From Clostridia bacterium (lineage in GTDB: Bacteria; Bacillota; Clostridia; Christensenellales; DTU072), in contig JAQVME010000019.1 in the NCBI GenBank assembly GCA_028703745.1, positions 1-12,173 on the forward strand: DNA of 12,173 nt, written 5' to 3'. Of this stretch, positions 1 through 8,004 are shown in pieces. Each line of letters opens with the position of its first letter. The stretch's first letter is position 1. Both the position numbers and the translations under genes were made by a program. The notes beneath the pieces are model-generated. The model was not told the DNA's origin, searched no databases, and saw nothing but the letters and a program-made list of their open reading frames with translations.

Positions 1-346
1 TATCCTCAACAAGACGAGCGTTGTCGGCGCTTATTTCTGAGCTGGGATAATTGAGCATTATGAGCGCTGCGTAACGTCCGATTTTTGCCGCCTTTATTTG
101 CTCCTTTCTTCTGGCGGCAACCATTTGTGCGTCGCTGAAGCCGGCGAACCTGCCACTCCTCGGACTGCCCGAGCCGTTGCTCAAAATAACGGCGACAAGA
201 CCTTTCTTGGCGTCGTCGTAGCATCTTACGATGCCGTCTCCGCACATTATTTCGACGTCGTCTTGATGGGCGGCAAAAACAAGATGTGTATATACTGCTT
301 TGGCGCCTTCTATTACTTCAGAACGTGAATTCAGTTGCATGGTCAT
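1..346 (-). CDS. PIG-L (LmbE-like) family deacetylase, N-terminal part, cut by the left window edge
   Basis: Partial gene: the first 115 codons are present and the frame is still open at base 1. The family consists of zinc-dependent hydrolases that remove N-acetyl groups from GlcNAc-type sugars or sugar conjugates; this one's substrate cannot be told. The signature is AAHQDDVE at residues 25-32, a variant of the family AHPDDE loop. His27 and Asp30 should bind zinc and Asp29 should be the general base. A strand and loop follow (GLVAVILSNGSGSPRSG, about 49-65), then a helix rich in Arg/Lys (RRKEQIKAA). There is no signal peptide, so it is probably cytoplasmic. ATG at 346 is preferred over ATG at 340 because GGAGG lies 11 nt upstream of it, inside the end of the preceding gene. 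Only 2 nt separate it from that gene's stop, so it is the last visible gene of the minus-strand operon and probably translationally coupled. Family call is firm; substrate unknown. Confidence 0.85.
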   Translation of the reverse strand, partial: MTMQLNSRSEVIEGAKAVYTHLVFAAHQDDVEIMCGDGIVRCYDDAKKGLVAVILSNGSGSPRSGRFAGFSDAQMVAARRKEQIKAAKIGRYAALIMLNYPSSEISADNARLVED

Positions 347-348
347 TT

Positions 349-1191
349 TTATTCCAGCCTCCACACTTCGGTCATCTCTATGCTGCCTCCGCAAGGTACG
401 ATTTTTATGGGAGACAAGCTCTCAATTTCGTGAATAAGGTCTGAAACGTAACTCTCGAAGTTGCAGTGGAAATCAGGGTACTTTGCCGCGCTTTCGCCAT
501 AAAACTGCTTGGCAAAAACCTGATTTCCGATAGTGTAAGTTGCTTTTATTTCGTCTTTATAGGTTCCCACTTTCAACGGTCTGGATACCTTTTCTGAGCT
601 CTTCATCACAAGCTTGTTATTGAATAAGCTCAGCCTTTCGTCCTTTATATCGGTATACGGCCATAGCACCAGATTGCGGTTAGCGAGATAACCCGTATCC
701 CTGTCCTCAAGGTACAACTCCATTTTGCCGCCGCTTTTCAGTACGGTTAACGCCCATAAGCAAAGTCTTTTTTGCTCGCCGTTGTTAACGAATTTGTGCG
801 TAAGCTCCAGCGTTCTATCCCCGGTAAAAACAATTTTTATAGAGGGCACAAGACCCGTTTCCTTACGTTCTGCCGTAGATAAGATAACACCGTCCGGTAT
901 TCTCTCGACGGTTATTTCATCGTTGTCGGGATAATAAGTTGACTCGTCTTCGGGCGACAGCCACAGCCTGTGACCTCCGAAGATATGCCACTTTTTGCCC
1001 TCGCCATAGACTGCAGACACGTCCTTTGATATGTGGTCTTCTAAGTCGTTAAAGAAAACATTGGCGCCGCCAACCTTGTTCAGCGCAATTATTCTCGGCC
1101 CACATTTCAGCGGTACCGTGAATTCCAAAAAACCGTTGCTCACCTTCAACGCTTCACCTAAGAAGCAATCCGTCTTTGTGTAATCAACCAC
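349..1191 (-). CDS. Galactose-mutarotase-fold protein, DUF4380-like
   Basis: A 280-residue soluble protein without signal peptide or membrane segment. The beta-rich sequence contains GGHRLWLSPE at about residues 72-81, followed shortly by acidic residues. This resembles proteins of the galactose-mutarotase-like (aldose 1-epimerase superfamily) sugar-binding fold, in particular those grouped as DUF4380. Such proteins bind a sugar, and some epimerise the anomeric carbon; activity here is not established. The open frame extends to a TTG at 1197, but GAGAGG at 1198-1203 touches that codon. The GTG at 1191 has the same site at a 6-nt spacing and is the likelier start. The gene begins 2 nt after the stop of the upstream lipoprotein gene and ends 2 nt before the PIG-L start, so the three are surely cotranscribed and probably coupled. 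Pairing with a sugar deacetylase suggests a carbohydrate-related role; that is inference. Alternative: a general carbohydrate-binding protein with no enzyme activity. Confidence 0.6.
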   Translation of the reverse strand: MVDYTKTDCFLGEALKVSNGFLEFTVPLKCGPRIIALNKVGGANVFFNDLEDHISKDVSAVYGEGKKWHIFGGHRLWLSPEDESTYYPDNDEITVERIPDGVILSTAERKETGLVPSIKIVFTGDRTLELTHKFVNNGEQKRLCLWALTVLKSGGKMELYLEDRDTGYLANRNLVLWPYTDIKDERLSLFNNKLVMKSSEKVSRPLKVGTYKDEIKATYTIGNQVFAKQFYGESAAKYPDFHCNFESYVSDLIHEIESLSPIKIVPCGGSIEMTEVWRLE

Positions 1192-1193
1192 TA

Positions 1194-4100
1194 TCAACCT
1201 CTCATAACTATGTATAAAACTATATAGCCTTTAATATAGACATTTGAATTCGTCGGAAGCTTATTTTCGACATAAGACTCAAGCTCTCCTTCATAATCGC
1301 CGTACGCTATTACGAATTCTACGCAGATATCATCTTCTGAGGGCAGTTGCAATATATAGGTGTCAAATTCCGCCTCGCTTTCAAAATATAAATCAATCGT
1401 CGGCTCGTCGTCGTTGTAAAAATAATAGTAAGAAAGCTCCGCGGCCGCCACAGGAACCTCGCCGTCATAGTCGTGGCTGTCCTGCATCTCGCTGTCTGTC
1501 GCAAGAAAGTAATAATGATTGGAGGCGATGAGTGTCGATTCTCCGTACCCCGACCTCCACCTGCCCCAAGTGGCGTCGACATAATACCACGCGCCGTCCA
1601 GCATTATGGCGTTCCAGGCGTGGTTCACGGGTCCCTCGCTGTCCCCGCTGTCGTTGTCGCCTGTTCCGCTCAATTTAAGGGCGGTTATGTCCTCTATCGA
1701 ACATAGCAGCACATAGGCCTTGCTTATGCCGTCGCAAACTGCGACCTTATTAAGTATTGAACCCTCGAGATGGAAGCTCTTATGCCCGCCCATCTCGTTG
1801 TTGATGACATTTATTGCCTCTTGATCCGCCGCCTCGCTCAATCGCTGCATATAATTATTGTAGAGGGCACTGTCGTAAGCCACGTTCAAGGTGAGATAAT
1901 CGTATATTGCCAGCGCCTTTTCTGCGTCGGACATATCCACCGTAATTATTTCGTTAAGTATATCCCTTGCCGCATCGTATATCTCCTTGGCAACGCTGCC
2001 GGAGACGGGAAGTGGTCTGTACCCCCACTGCGCCGCAAGATAGAGCTGAGTACTCGTTGTCACGCTAAGCGTTCTGGCATTATCCAGACTTGGTTCGTTG
2101 TTCTCTGGCCTGTCGCTATCCACTTCCGAGTCAGAATACCTCGGCGTATAAATAGCGATATCGTTTTCGTCATTGTACGCCGTCTCTTGTATTATCTCCG
2201 GAGCGGGTTCCAGGTTGAACTGTATTCTTATGCCGCCATTGCCCTCAGATCCGTTTGAAAAAGCCATGCTCATAGCCGTGCCCTCTCCGTAAGCTCTGTT
2301 GGCGGCGCTTATCAGCTTGCTCGGTTCAACATAAGCAGGCTCAGTCTGCTCGGTAGTTATTTCCCCGTAGATCGCCTCTTGCTGGGCATCAAAGGATATG
2401 CCAAAATACAAATCGACGATATAATAAGTGCCGTTAAACAAATCTTGCGGTCTGAAGACTTTTATGTAATTGAGCACCTTGCCCAGCTCGTATACGTTAT
2501 TAATATAGCGGTTAAAACTCGTGCTCCCGATGTTATCCAAATACGTGTACTGAGCCGAATGTATTGTGTTGCCGTTACCGTAAGAGCGGAAACCGGTATA
2601 ACGATTTGAGATGCTGGTCATTATTCTGTAGTCAAAGCTGTCGCTCAATTTGAAATCGGCGTAAGGCACCTCAAAGCCTTCCGACGAGAAAAGTTGCGGA
2701 GAAGCCTCGCTTTCGTAAACAACAGCCTCTTGGGTTCCTTTTCTTATCTCAACGGTATACGTAACATCCTCTTTCAGCTTCTGCCAGCGTATTTTCGGAG
2801 CGTAATTCTCTCCGTCGTAATAACCGTTTACGCTAATATTAAACAGTTCATGGGAGACACTTTCGGTGACTGTAATAAGAGCCGAAAGCTTTTGTTCAAC
2901 AGGTCCTCCGTTGTAAGAGAGTATACCTTTTATTCTATACTCGCCAGCCCCATTAAAAGTATAGACGGCCGAAATGTTATTAAGTAACACGCCTCCGGGG
3001 GAGCACAGTTGCCATGATATCGTCGTATCCTCGAGTTCGGTTTCGTAGCCAAGCGTAATTTCTGAATTAAGCTCATAGCGGCTTGCGATTTCTCCAATGG
3101 TAAAACAGCTTTGTAGTGTCACGGGATATTCTAAGATTATGGGCGCATTCTCCGTCAGCGTTACCTTGGCTTCAACGGTATTTGTGCCCGCCGTTTCCGG
3201 GAAAGCGAAGGCATACGAATATTGTGTTTGTTGAGATTGAAGCGCGCCGTTTTTGTACCACTTCACCGATTCGAAATTCTCAAGCTGGCTATTTATACCA
3301 AAAACAATGCTCTCTGCGCTCTCAATGGACTGCGTAAGCGGTTTTGAGTGGGTGATTATATCGGCTCTTTCGAGGTCGAGTACGCTTATTTCTATTTCGG
3401 CGGATACCTCCGTATTGCCCACTGAGCGTACTGTAACAACGACGGGCGCAGTCGTCACAGCAAGAGGCGTCACGACGCCGTCCTCATCGACTTCAATGAA
3501 AGACTCGCCGCCCTCCGCTATCTCATAGGTTACGGACTTTATAACGGCGTCCTCGGGCGCAATAGTGTGGACAATGGTGTAGGTCTGCTCCGTCAGCAGC
3601 GTGATTTCCTCGGCGCCGAGTGTCATTGCCGAGGCTTTTGTGGGGGGCGCCGCCACCTCCACCGTCACATCTTTGTAGTATTGAGATGACGCTCCGTCTA
3701 CTCTGGCGCGGAACCGATATTCGAGGAAACCCGTAGCTTCGGGCATAAGAACCTTATAGAAGGTTATGCCTTGCTCGTTGACCGTCTGCAATTCATCCTC
3801 TCCGAGAGCAATATATTCTTCTCCTACTTTCTTTGCGACGTCATAGCCGTCGGCCTTTTGCATGTTGGCGTATTCGATGCATTGGAAGTTCACCCAGTCA
3901 CCTTGCAGGTATACCTTGTCCTCCCAACCGTTATCGCCGTCAGTTTTGTTGATATAGCCTACCTGAAAATTTGAAAAGGCGAATTTTGAATGACCGCTGT
4001 TTATGCGGAAATAGACGTTTGCCACGGCGTTTCCGTTGTCGTCGCTGCTTATGGGAATGATGTAGGGAGCCTGCCCCGCGGAGTAGCCTTTGGCTCTTGC

Positions 4101-4667
4101 GATGGACTCTTCGCTAATCTCAAAATTGTTGTCACCTAAATACGCGTTCCTATAACCCAGCCCTTTTTGAGTGGCATTGGCAGGAAAATATACAACCTCG
4201 AGATCCTTCAGCGCGAAGCTGTCAATGCCAGATTCACCGAAGTACAGATCAATAATGTTGTTCTTTATGAGTATATTTTCAACGGGTATAGGATCGGAAA
4301 CAAAAAAATCAACGGCAACGGCTTGAGTTAAGCGCTCTACATTGTCCACAACCGCCACGACTTTAATGGTGTAGGTGCCGAATTCCGTCAGATTCAGTGT
4401 GAACGGTTCTTTGGCGGTGGTCTGCTTCCAAATTTCAAAGGCGCTTTCGTCCAGCTTTTTGTAAACGTTGTAGCCTTGGGGGCTGCCCGCTGTCTCTATG
4501 ATTTTTACTATTACGCTTTCGTTGAGTTCGTACCTGTCTTTCAAATACGTGACTTGCAGGCTGTAGCTGCCAAATCTATCGCCCTCGCTTACCAAACCGC
4601 AAGAGCTTGCTGTCGAGGCAAGGAAAATAACGAAAAGTATACATAGTATGAATTTAATTTTTTTCAT
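1194..4667 (-). CDS. Large surface lipoprotein with Ig-like modules and a transglutaminase-like domain with intact Cys-His-Asp triad
   Basis: A 1157-residue predicted exported lipoprotein, anchored outside the membrane. Residues 1-22 form a lipoprotein signal peptide ending in a relaxed lipobox (ASSC), with Cys23 as the lipidation site. Beta-rich modules follow: a Big_2-type Ig-like domain at about 342-430, two PKD/Ig-like stretches at 435-600, and an FN3-like stretch at 605-700. An unassigned segment at 715-870 is shared with the neighbouring paralog. A transglutaminase-like (papain-fold) domain spans about 905-1045, then a 110-residue Asp/Glu/Tyr-rich tail. The catalytic triad is visible: Cys978 in AVCDGISKAY, His1016 in NHAWN, and Asp1031 in YYVDATWG. 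In this superfamily the triad supports peptide or amide hydrolysis, or crosslinking; which occurs here is unknown. The start is secure: AAGGAG at 4676-4681 sits 8 nt before the ATG. The gene lies 15 nt downstream of its paralog, in the same operon. Confidence 0.88.
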   Translation of the reverse strand: MKKIKFILCILFVIFLASTASSCGLVSEGDRFGSYSLQVTYLKDRYELNESVIVKIIETAGSPQGYNVYKKLDESAFEIWKQTTAKEPFTLNLTEFGTYTIKVVAVVDNVERLTQAVAVDFFVSDPIPVENILIKNNIIDLYFGESGIDSFALKDLEVVYFPANATQKGLGYRNAYLGDNNFEISEESIARAKGYSAGQAPYIIPISSDDNGNAVANVYFRINSGHSKFAFSNFQVGYINKTDGDNGWEDKVYLQGDWVNFQCIEYANMQKADGYDVAKKVGEEYIALGEDELQTVNEQGITFYKVLMPEATGFLEYRFRARVDGASSQYYKDVTVEVAAPPTKASAMTLGAEEITLLTEQTYTIVHTIAPEDAVIKSVTYEIAEGGESFIEVDEDGVVTPLAVTTAPVVVTVRSVGNTEVSAEIEISVLDLERADIITHSKPLTQSIESAESIVFGINSQLENFESVKWYKNGALQSQQTQYSYAFAFPETAGTNTVEAKVTLTENAPIILEYPVTLQSCFTIGEIASRYELNSEITLGYETELEDTTISWQLCSPGGVLLNNISAVYTFNGAGEYRIKGILSYNGGPVEQKLSALITVTESVSHELFNISVNGYYDGENYAPKIRWQKLKEDVTYTVEIRKGTQEAVVYESEASPQLFSSEGFEVPYADFKLSDSFDYRIMTSISNRYTGFRSYGNGNTIHSAQYTYLDNIGSTSFNRYINNVYELGKVLNYIKVFRPQDLFNGTYYIVDLYFGISFDAQQEAIYGEITTEQTEPAYVEPSKLISAANRAYGEGTAMSMAFSNGSEGNGGIRIQFNLEPAPEIIQETAYNDENDIAIYTPRYSDSEVDSDRPENNEPSLDNARTLSVTTSTQLYLAAQWGYRPLPVSGSVAKEIYDAARDILNEIITVDMSDAEKALAIYDYLTLNVAYDSALYNNYMQRLSEAADQEAINVINNEMGGHKSFHLEGSILNKVAVCDGISKAYVLLCSIEDITALKLSGTGDNDSGDSEGPVNHAWNAIMLDGAWYYVDATWGRWRSGYGESTLIASNHYYFLATDSEMQDSHDYDGEVPVAAAELSYYYFYNDDEPTIDLYFESEAEFDTYILQLPSEDDICVEFVIAYGDYEGELESYVENKLPTNSNVYIKGYIVLYIVMRG
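1198..1203 (-). promoter_or_regulatory. Ribosome binding site GAGAGG that decides the mutarotase-like gene start
   Basis: GAGAGG on the minus strand lies within the last codons of the lipoprotein gene. It abuts the TTG at 1197 (spacing 0), which is unworkable, but stands 6 nt from the GTG at 1191, which is optimal. This is the reason for choosing GTG 1191 as start. Confidence 0.6.
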
Positions 4668-4682
4668 GGTACTTTCTCCTTA

Positions 4683-7600
4683 TCAAAAAGGCGAGGCAAG
4701 TATGACAACGAAATATCTGTCGGCAACCTGCAACAACTCTTTCAAAATTATGCCGGTACCGTTCAAAGCCTCTTGTATCTGCTCAAGCGCAATATCTCTG
4801 AACTCCTTCTGAGTTTCGAAATCGGCGCCAAATTCCAACCCGAAGGAATAAACCGCCGAATCAATATTGTAAGTGTGCGACCGTACCGCGGTCTCTGTCT
4901 GCTCTTCCGTGAAGACTGTCACCGTGCCCTCGACTTGCGATATGTCGCAGTTGTCAAGCGCTATGGGGTAACTACCGTAGGCGTTGTAGCCGCCCAATGA
5001 CATATATTCGTCGCTTCGAAGGAAATAGGCGTGATTGAGCGCCACGCCGTCCTCTCTTTCGACTCTTGCAAGATAGCTGTCAACGTTGTACCAGCTCTCT
5101 CCTATGAGCACCTTGTTCCAGCTGTGGGCAACGCCGCTTTTTGTGCCCAGCACGGTATTTGTGGCAATACCCTCCATCCAGCAAAGCAAGCTGAACGCCT
5201 TGCTTACACCCTGGCTGACGGCGTTTTTGCCAAGAATAGCTCCTTCAAGGTGATAACCCTCGAATAAATATAGATCTGCGGGCTTCGGTGTCATTTTTGC
5301 GTATTGTATCAGAGCTTTGTTGCTGTTTATGTGGCTTGCGAGATAATCGTTTATGGCTAGTACCTTGCGGAAATCCGTCATATCGTCGGAGATGATATCG
5401 CGCAAAATGACTTTTGCCTCGTTGAAAATCGCCTCGGCGGCGCTGCCCTTTGTCGGAAGGGGTCTTTTGCCTATGCTGACGGCATAATATAGCTGATCGG
5501 AGGTGGTAGCGTTTATGGTTTCTTTTGCGTTTATGGCGAATTCATCGTAAGCGACTTGCCTTGCCTCCGTTTCATAGTTCTGCTCGAACTGGTAAGGGGA
5601 TTTTTGTGGGGACGGCTGGCTGATATAGCTCTTCTCGTCGACGGTCAGTATAATGTTAAAGCTGCCGTCAATATCCGAATATTCAAAGTCCATCGCTGTT
5701 ATATCCGTCAATGCATAGGCGTTTATGGCGGCCGTCACAATGTTATAGATATTCGATAAATATTCGTTTTGATACGGATTTTGCCCAACTACGGGGAATG
5801 AATCTTTGTTTATATTGCGGTAAACCAGCTTAGTGTAGATATTTATTTTGAAGGTAGCCTCGCCGTCACTTCTCTGTTGCAACAGTTCCGTAGGCTTGTA
5901 TGTCGTGATATAATTCAGTAGTTCACCCATCTCATACATATCTCTGATATAGCGGTTGATGCTGAAATTCAGGTAGGGCAGGAAATAATATTGGTTTTGA
6001 CTTATGGCTTTCGCCGTATATGTCACCTTCTCACAATACACGCCGCCTTTTTGTTTTACGCGGACGGAAAAGGTCTGTTCCAACGTCGCCATAGAAAGTG
6101 GCAAAATTATGCTGTAATCGCTGAAAACAATGCCTCTAGTATCATTCTCCCTGTCACCCGTATCTATAATATATATACCGCCGCCAGTGACGACCTCTAC
6201 TACAAAGCTATTGACGCCGCCGAGCTGATTCCACTTTATGACCGGACGGTATTCCGTCCCTGCCTTTGCGCCGTCTACAACAAGATATTCTATATTAGAT
6301 TCTCCCTGTTTTTGCCAAATACGGAAAGGCGTAGAGTACCGCACCATCTGTTGGTCAACGCCGCCGATGTTCTCATATACGGGCAAACCTCCGAAAGTGG
6401 CAGTGCTGCTTAAGACGTACCAGCCCGCTTCCGTTGCCTCGTAATTGAAGACGGCGTTCCTGTTTGTTGTAAAAACATAATCCCCTTGTTTGTTAATGAG
6501 GCAATCAACTATATTTTCGGATTGAACCTCGGGATCATAGCGGTGAAGATACCAGTCGAAGCTGTCGGGAACCTTTTCTTCAATGCCGATTTGTGGAGAA
6601 ATCTGCACCCGATCGCCGACGACATATTTTATTATCGTAAACTCATATGTTTTCGTCGAGATAACTGTGTCGCCGCTCTTACCGCGAGCCGTCAACACAA
6701 ATGCGCCGTAGTCATCCGGCGTAAAAATGAGTTTTCCGTTCTGCTCGGAAAGACGGGTGCTACCGACATGTTTTCCGACACCGCTCTCTCCCTGCTTGCT
6801 CAAATACCAGTCATATGTATCGGTATTTTGCATCAGCGGCTCAAATGTCAGCGGCTCGCCGAATCGGTATACGCTCCCCGAAGGCTCGTTCTTATTCAGC
6901 GCGAAACCGGTAAAAGGCATATAAAGGGATATAAGTGGAGAGGTCAGGGTTATGGTGTCCTCATTCTTGGGTGTAATGAGCACGGTAATATAAAAAGAAG
7001 CGCGGGTGCTGTCGGTTTCGGGCAAATATTCATACTCCCGTTCTCCGTTTTGTGATAGTATGCGCTTGCCCGCCACCAGCCATTTTATGTCGGGATTTGG
7101 GTCGCTGAGAGCGTCAAGTCCCAAAATACTGAAAGTGATTTTCTCCGGATTCCCGATAACTTGGTCGAACTTTGGCGTAGCTTCGGTAACGTCAAGGCGA
7201 AAATTCCCCGGGGCGTACGAGACGGTGATTTGGATTGTTCCTCCGAGCGTCTTGCCGGAAAGCGTACTGCTTGTTGCGACAATCGAGACAATGCCGGGTT
7301 TTTTTATGGTCATAAGTCCTGTGGAATCTACGGTGAGTATTTCTTCATTTTGCGAGGTGTACGTCACGTCTCTGCCGTCTTGAGCGTGATAAGGCTCATA
7401 GCGCAAGTCCAGCTGAATGGTGTCGCTGGGAAAATTCACTTTCATCTCCGGTTGTGAGAAAAATATTTCTTCAACTTCAATGTTCTCTATGACAACGGCT
7501 ACTATAGTGTATGCATCGGGGTTCGTCGAACTGTATATCCGCAGGGGTACGCTGTCAATATCCTCCATTATTTTCTTAGCGACAATAAGACCGTCTTGGT

Positions 7601-7871
7601 CGACAGTGAAATAATCAAGAGCGTCGGGAGAGACATAATAAACAAGTTTTTTATTTGTGGCGTTCGCCGGAACGAGTGTAGGCTCAAGCTGATACGAACT
7701 GGTCGTACCGTGAGAAGAAAGATATACAACGGATGTGGGCACACGTACACCCGTGGCCTCGACATAGTTTTCGTCGCGCCTGGGATCGTCATCAGACATA
7801 CAGCCTGAAACTAAAAATATAAGCATCAAAACTGTAATAACGATTATTGCCGGTCTTATGTATGACTTCAT
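4683..7871 (-). CDS. Paralogous surface lipoprotein with Ig-like modules and a transglutaminase-like domain lacking the catalytic Cys
   Basis: A 1062-residue predicted lipoprotein, first gene of the minus-strand operon. Its signal peptide ends in a good lipobox (LVSGC), with Cys24 as the lipidation site. Two Big_2-type Ig-like domains occupy about 37-130 and 132-218; each ends in the typical D-x-x-G-L-(I/M) pattern followed by beta strands. Further beta-rich modules run to about 620. A segment at 636-790 matches the neighbouring lipoprotein (FSINRYIRDMYEMGELLNYI here, FNRYINNVYELGKVLNYI there), followed by a transglutaminase-like domain at about 815-955. His916 (AHSWN) and Asp931 (NVDSYLA) are kept, but the catalytic position is Ser886 (AVSQGVSKAF), so it is probably a binding or regulatory pseudoenzyme. 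The frame is open upstream to 7934, but that extension would begin inside the promoter. ATG 7871 has GGGAG 4 nt upstream and starts exactly at the signal peptide. Confidence 0.87.
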   Translation of the reverse strand: MKSYIRPAIIVITVLMLIFLVSGCMSDDDPRRDENYVEATGVRVPTSVVYLSSHGTTSSYQLEPTLVPANATNKKLVYYVSPDALDYFTVDQDGLIVAKKIMEDIDSVPLRIYSSTNPDAYTIVAVVIENIEVEEIFFSQPEMKVNFPSDTIQLDLRYEPYHAQDGRDVTYTSQNEEILTVDSTGLMTIKKPGIVSIVATSSTLSGKTLGGTIQITVSYAPGNFRLDVTEATPKFDQVIGNPEKITFSILGLDALSDPNPDIKWLVAGKRILSQNGEREYEYLPETDSTRASFYITVLITPKNEDTITLTSPLISLYMPFTGFALNKNEPSGSVYRFGEPLTFEPLMQNTDTYDWYLSKQGESGVGKHVGSTRLSEQNGKLIFTPDDYGAFVLTARGKSGDTVISTKTYEFTIIKYVVGDRVQISPQIGIEEKVPDSFDWYLHRYDPEVQSENIVDCLINKQGDYVFTTNRNAVFNYEATEAGWYVLSSTATFGGLPVYENIGGVDQQMVRYSTPFRIWQKQGESNIEYLVVDGAKAGTEYRPVIKWNQLGGVNSFVVEVVTGGGIYIIDTGDRENDTRGIVFSDYSIILPLSMATLEQTFSVRVKQKGGVYCEKVTYTAKAISQNQYYFLPYLNFSINRYIRDMYEMGELLNYITTYKPTELLQQRSDGEATFKINIYTKLVYRNINKDSFPVVGQNPYQNEYLSNIYNIVTAAINAYALTDITAMDFEYSDIDGSFNIILTVDEKSYISQPSPQKSPYQFEQNYETEARQVAYDEFAINAKETINATTSDQLYYAVSIGKRPLPTKGSAAEAIFNEAKVILRDIISDDMTDFRKVLAINDYLASHINSNKALIQYAKMTPKPADLYLFEGYHLEGAILGKNAVSQGVSKAFSLLCWMEGIATNTVLGTKSGVAHSWNKVLIGESWYNVDSYLARVEREDGVALNHAYFLRSDEYMSLGGYNAYGSYPIALDNCDISQVEGTVTVFTEEQTETAVRSHTYNIDSAVYSFGLEFGADFETQKEFRDIALEQIQEALNGTGIILKELLQVADRYFVVILASPF

Positions 7872-7875
7872 ATTA

Positions 7876-7880
7876 CTCCC
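7876..7880 (-). promoter_or_regulatory. Ribosome binding site GGGAG for the first lipoprotein gene
   Basis: GGGAG on the minus strand ends 4 nt before the ATG at 7871. Together with the promoter at 7906-7934 it excludes the longer reading of this gene from 7934 and places the signal peptide at the N-terminus. Confidence 0.65.
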
Positions 7881-7905
7881 ATGACTATGATTTCCGTGTA
7901 TATAT

Positions 7906-7934
7906 ATAATAAAACTTTTAGCAAGTCTTGTCAA
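7906..7934 (-). promoter_or_regulatory. Sigma-A-type promoter of the lipoprotein operon
   Basis: On the minus strand, the perfect -35 TTGACA (7929-7934), 17 nt spacer and -10 TATTAT (7906-7911, five of six) form a near-consensus housekeeping promoter. Transcription should begin near 7899, giving a leader of about 28 nt before the ATG at 7871. A TATATATATA run overlaps and follows the -10. No obvious operator was seen. Confidence 0.8.
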
Positions 7935-7968
7935 TACTTATAATAAGCATAAATATGTAATTAAACGA

Positions 7969-7997
7969 TTGAAATAAACCTAGAATTATTGTATACT
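7969..7997 (+). promoter_or_regulatory. Sigma-A-type promoter of the mrnC-rlmB-sigH operon
   Basis: On the plus strand, -35 TTGAAA (7969-7974), a 17-nt spacer and -10 TATACT (7992-7997) each match consensus at five of six positions. The predicted start point (about 8003-8006) falls on or next to the mrnC ATG at 8005, so the transcript would be essentially leaderless. A TATAAT at 7939-7944 could be a second -10, but no good -35 lies 17 nt upstream of it. The promoter is back to back with the lipoprotein operon promoter; the two -35 boxes are 34 bp apart. Confidence 0.72.
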
Positions 7998-8004
7998 TGC
8001 TATT

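Noticed and set aside
1770..2258. Open frame of 162 codons on the plus strand opposite the active transglutaminase lipoprotein
   Set aside because: It lies wholly antisense to a strongly supported gene, partly over conserved transglutaminase codons. It has no Shine-Dalgarno site, and its translation resembles no protein family.
6486..7055. Open frame of 189 codons on the plus strand opposite the upstream lipoprotein gene
   Set aside because: TTG start without a ribosome binding site, antisense to a clear lipoprotein gene, and no recognisable motifs; a codon-bias shadow.
7872..7934. N-terminal extension of the upstream lipoprotein gene to a start at 7934
   Set aside because: The extension begins within the -35 box of its own promoter and would place 21 residues before a perfect lipoprotein signal peptide; ATG 7871 has an SD site.
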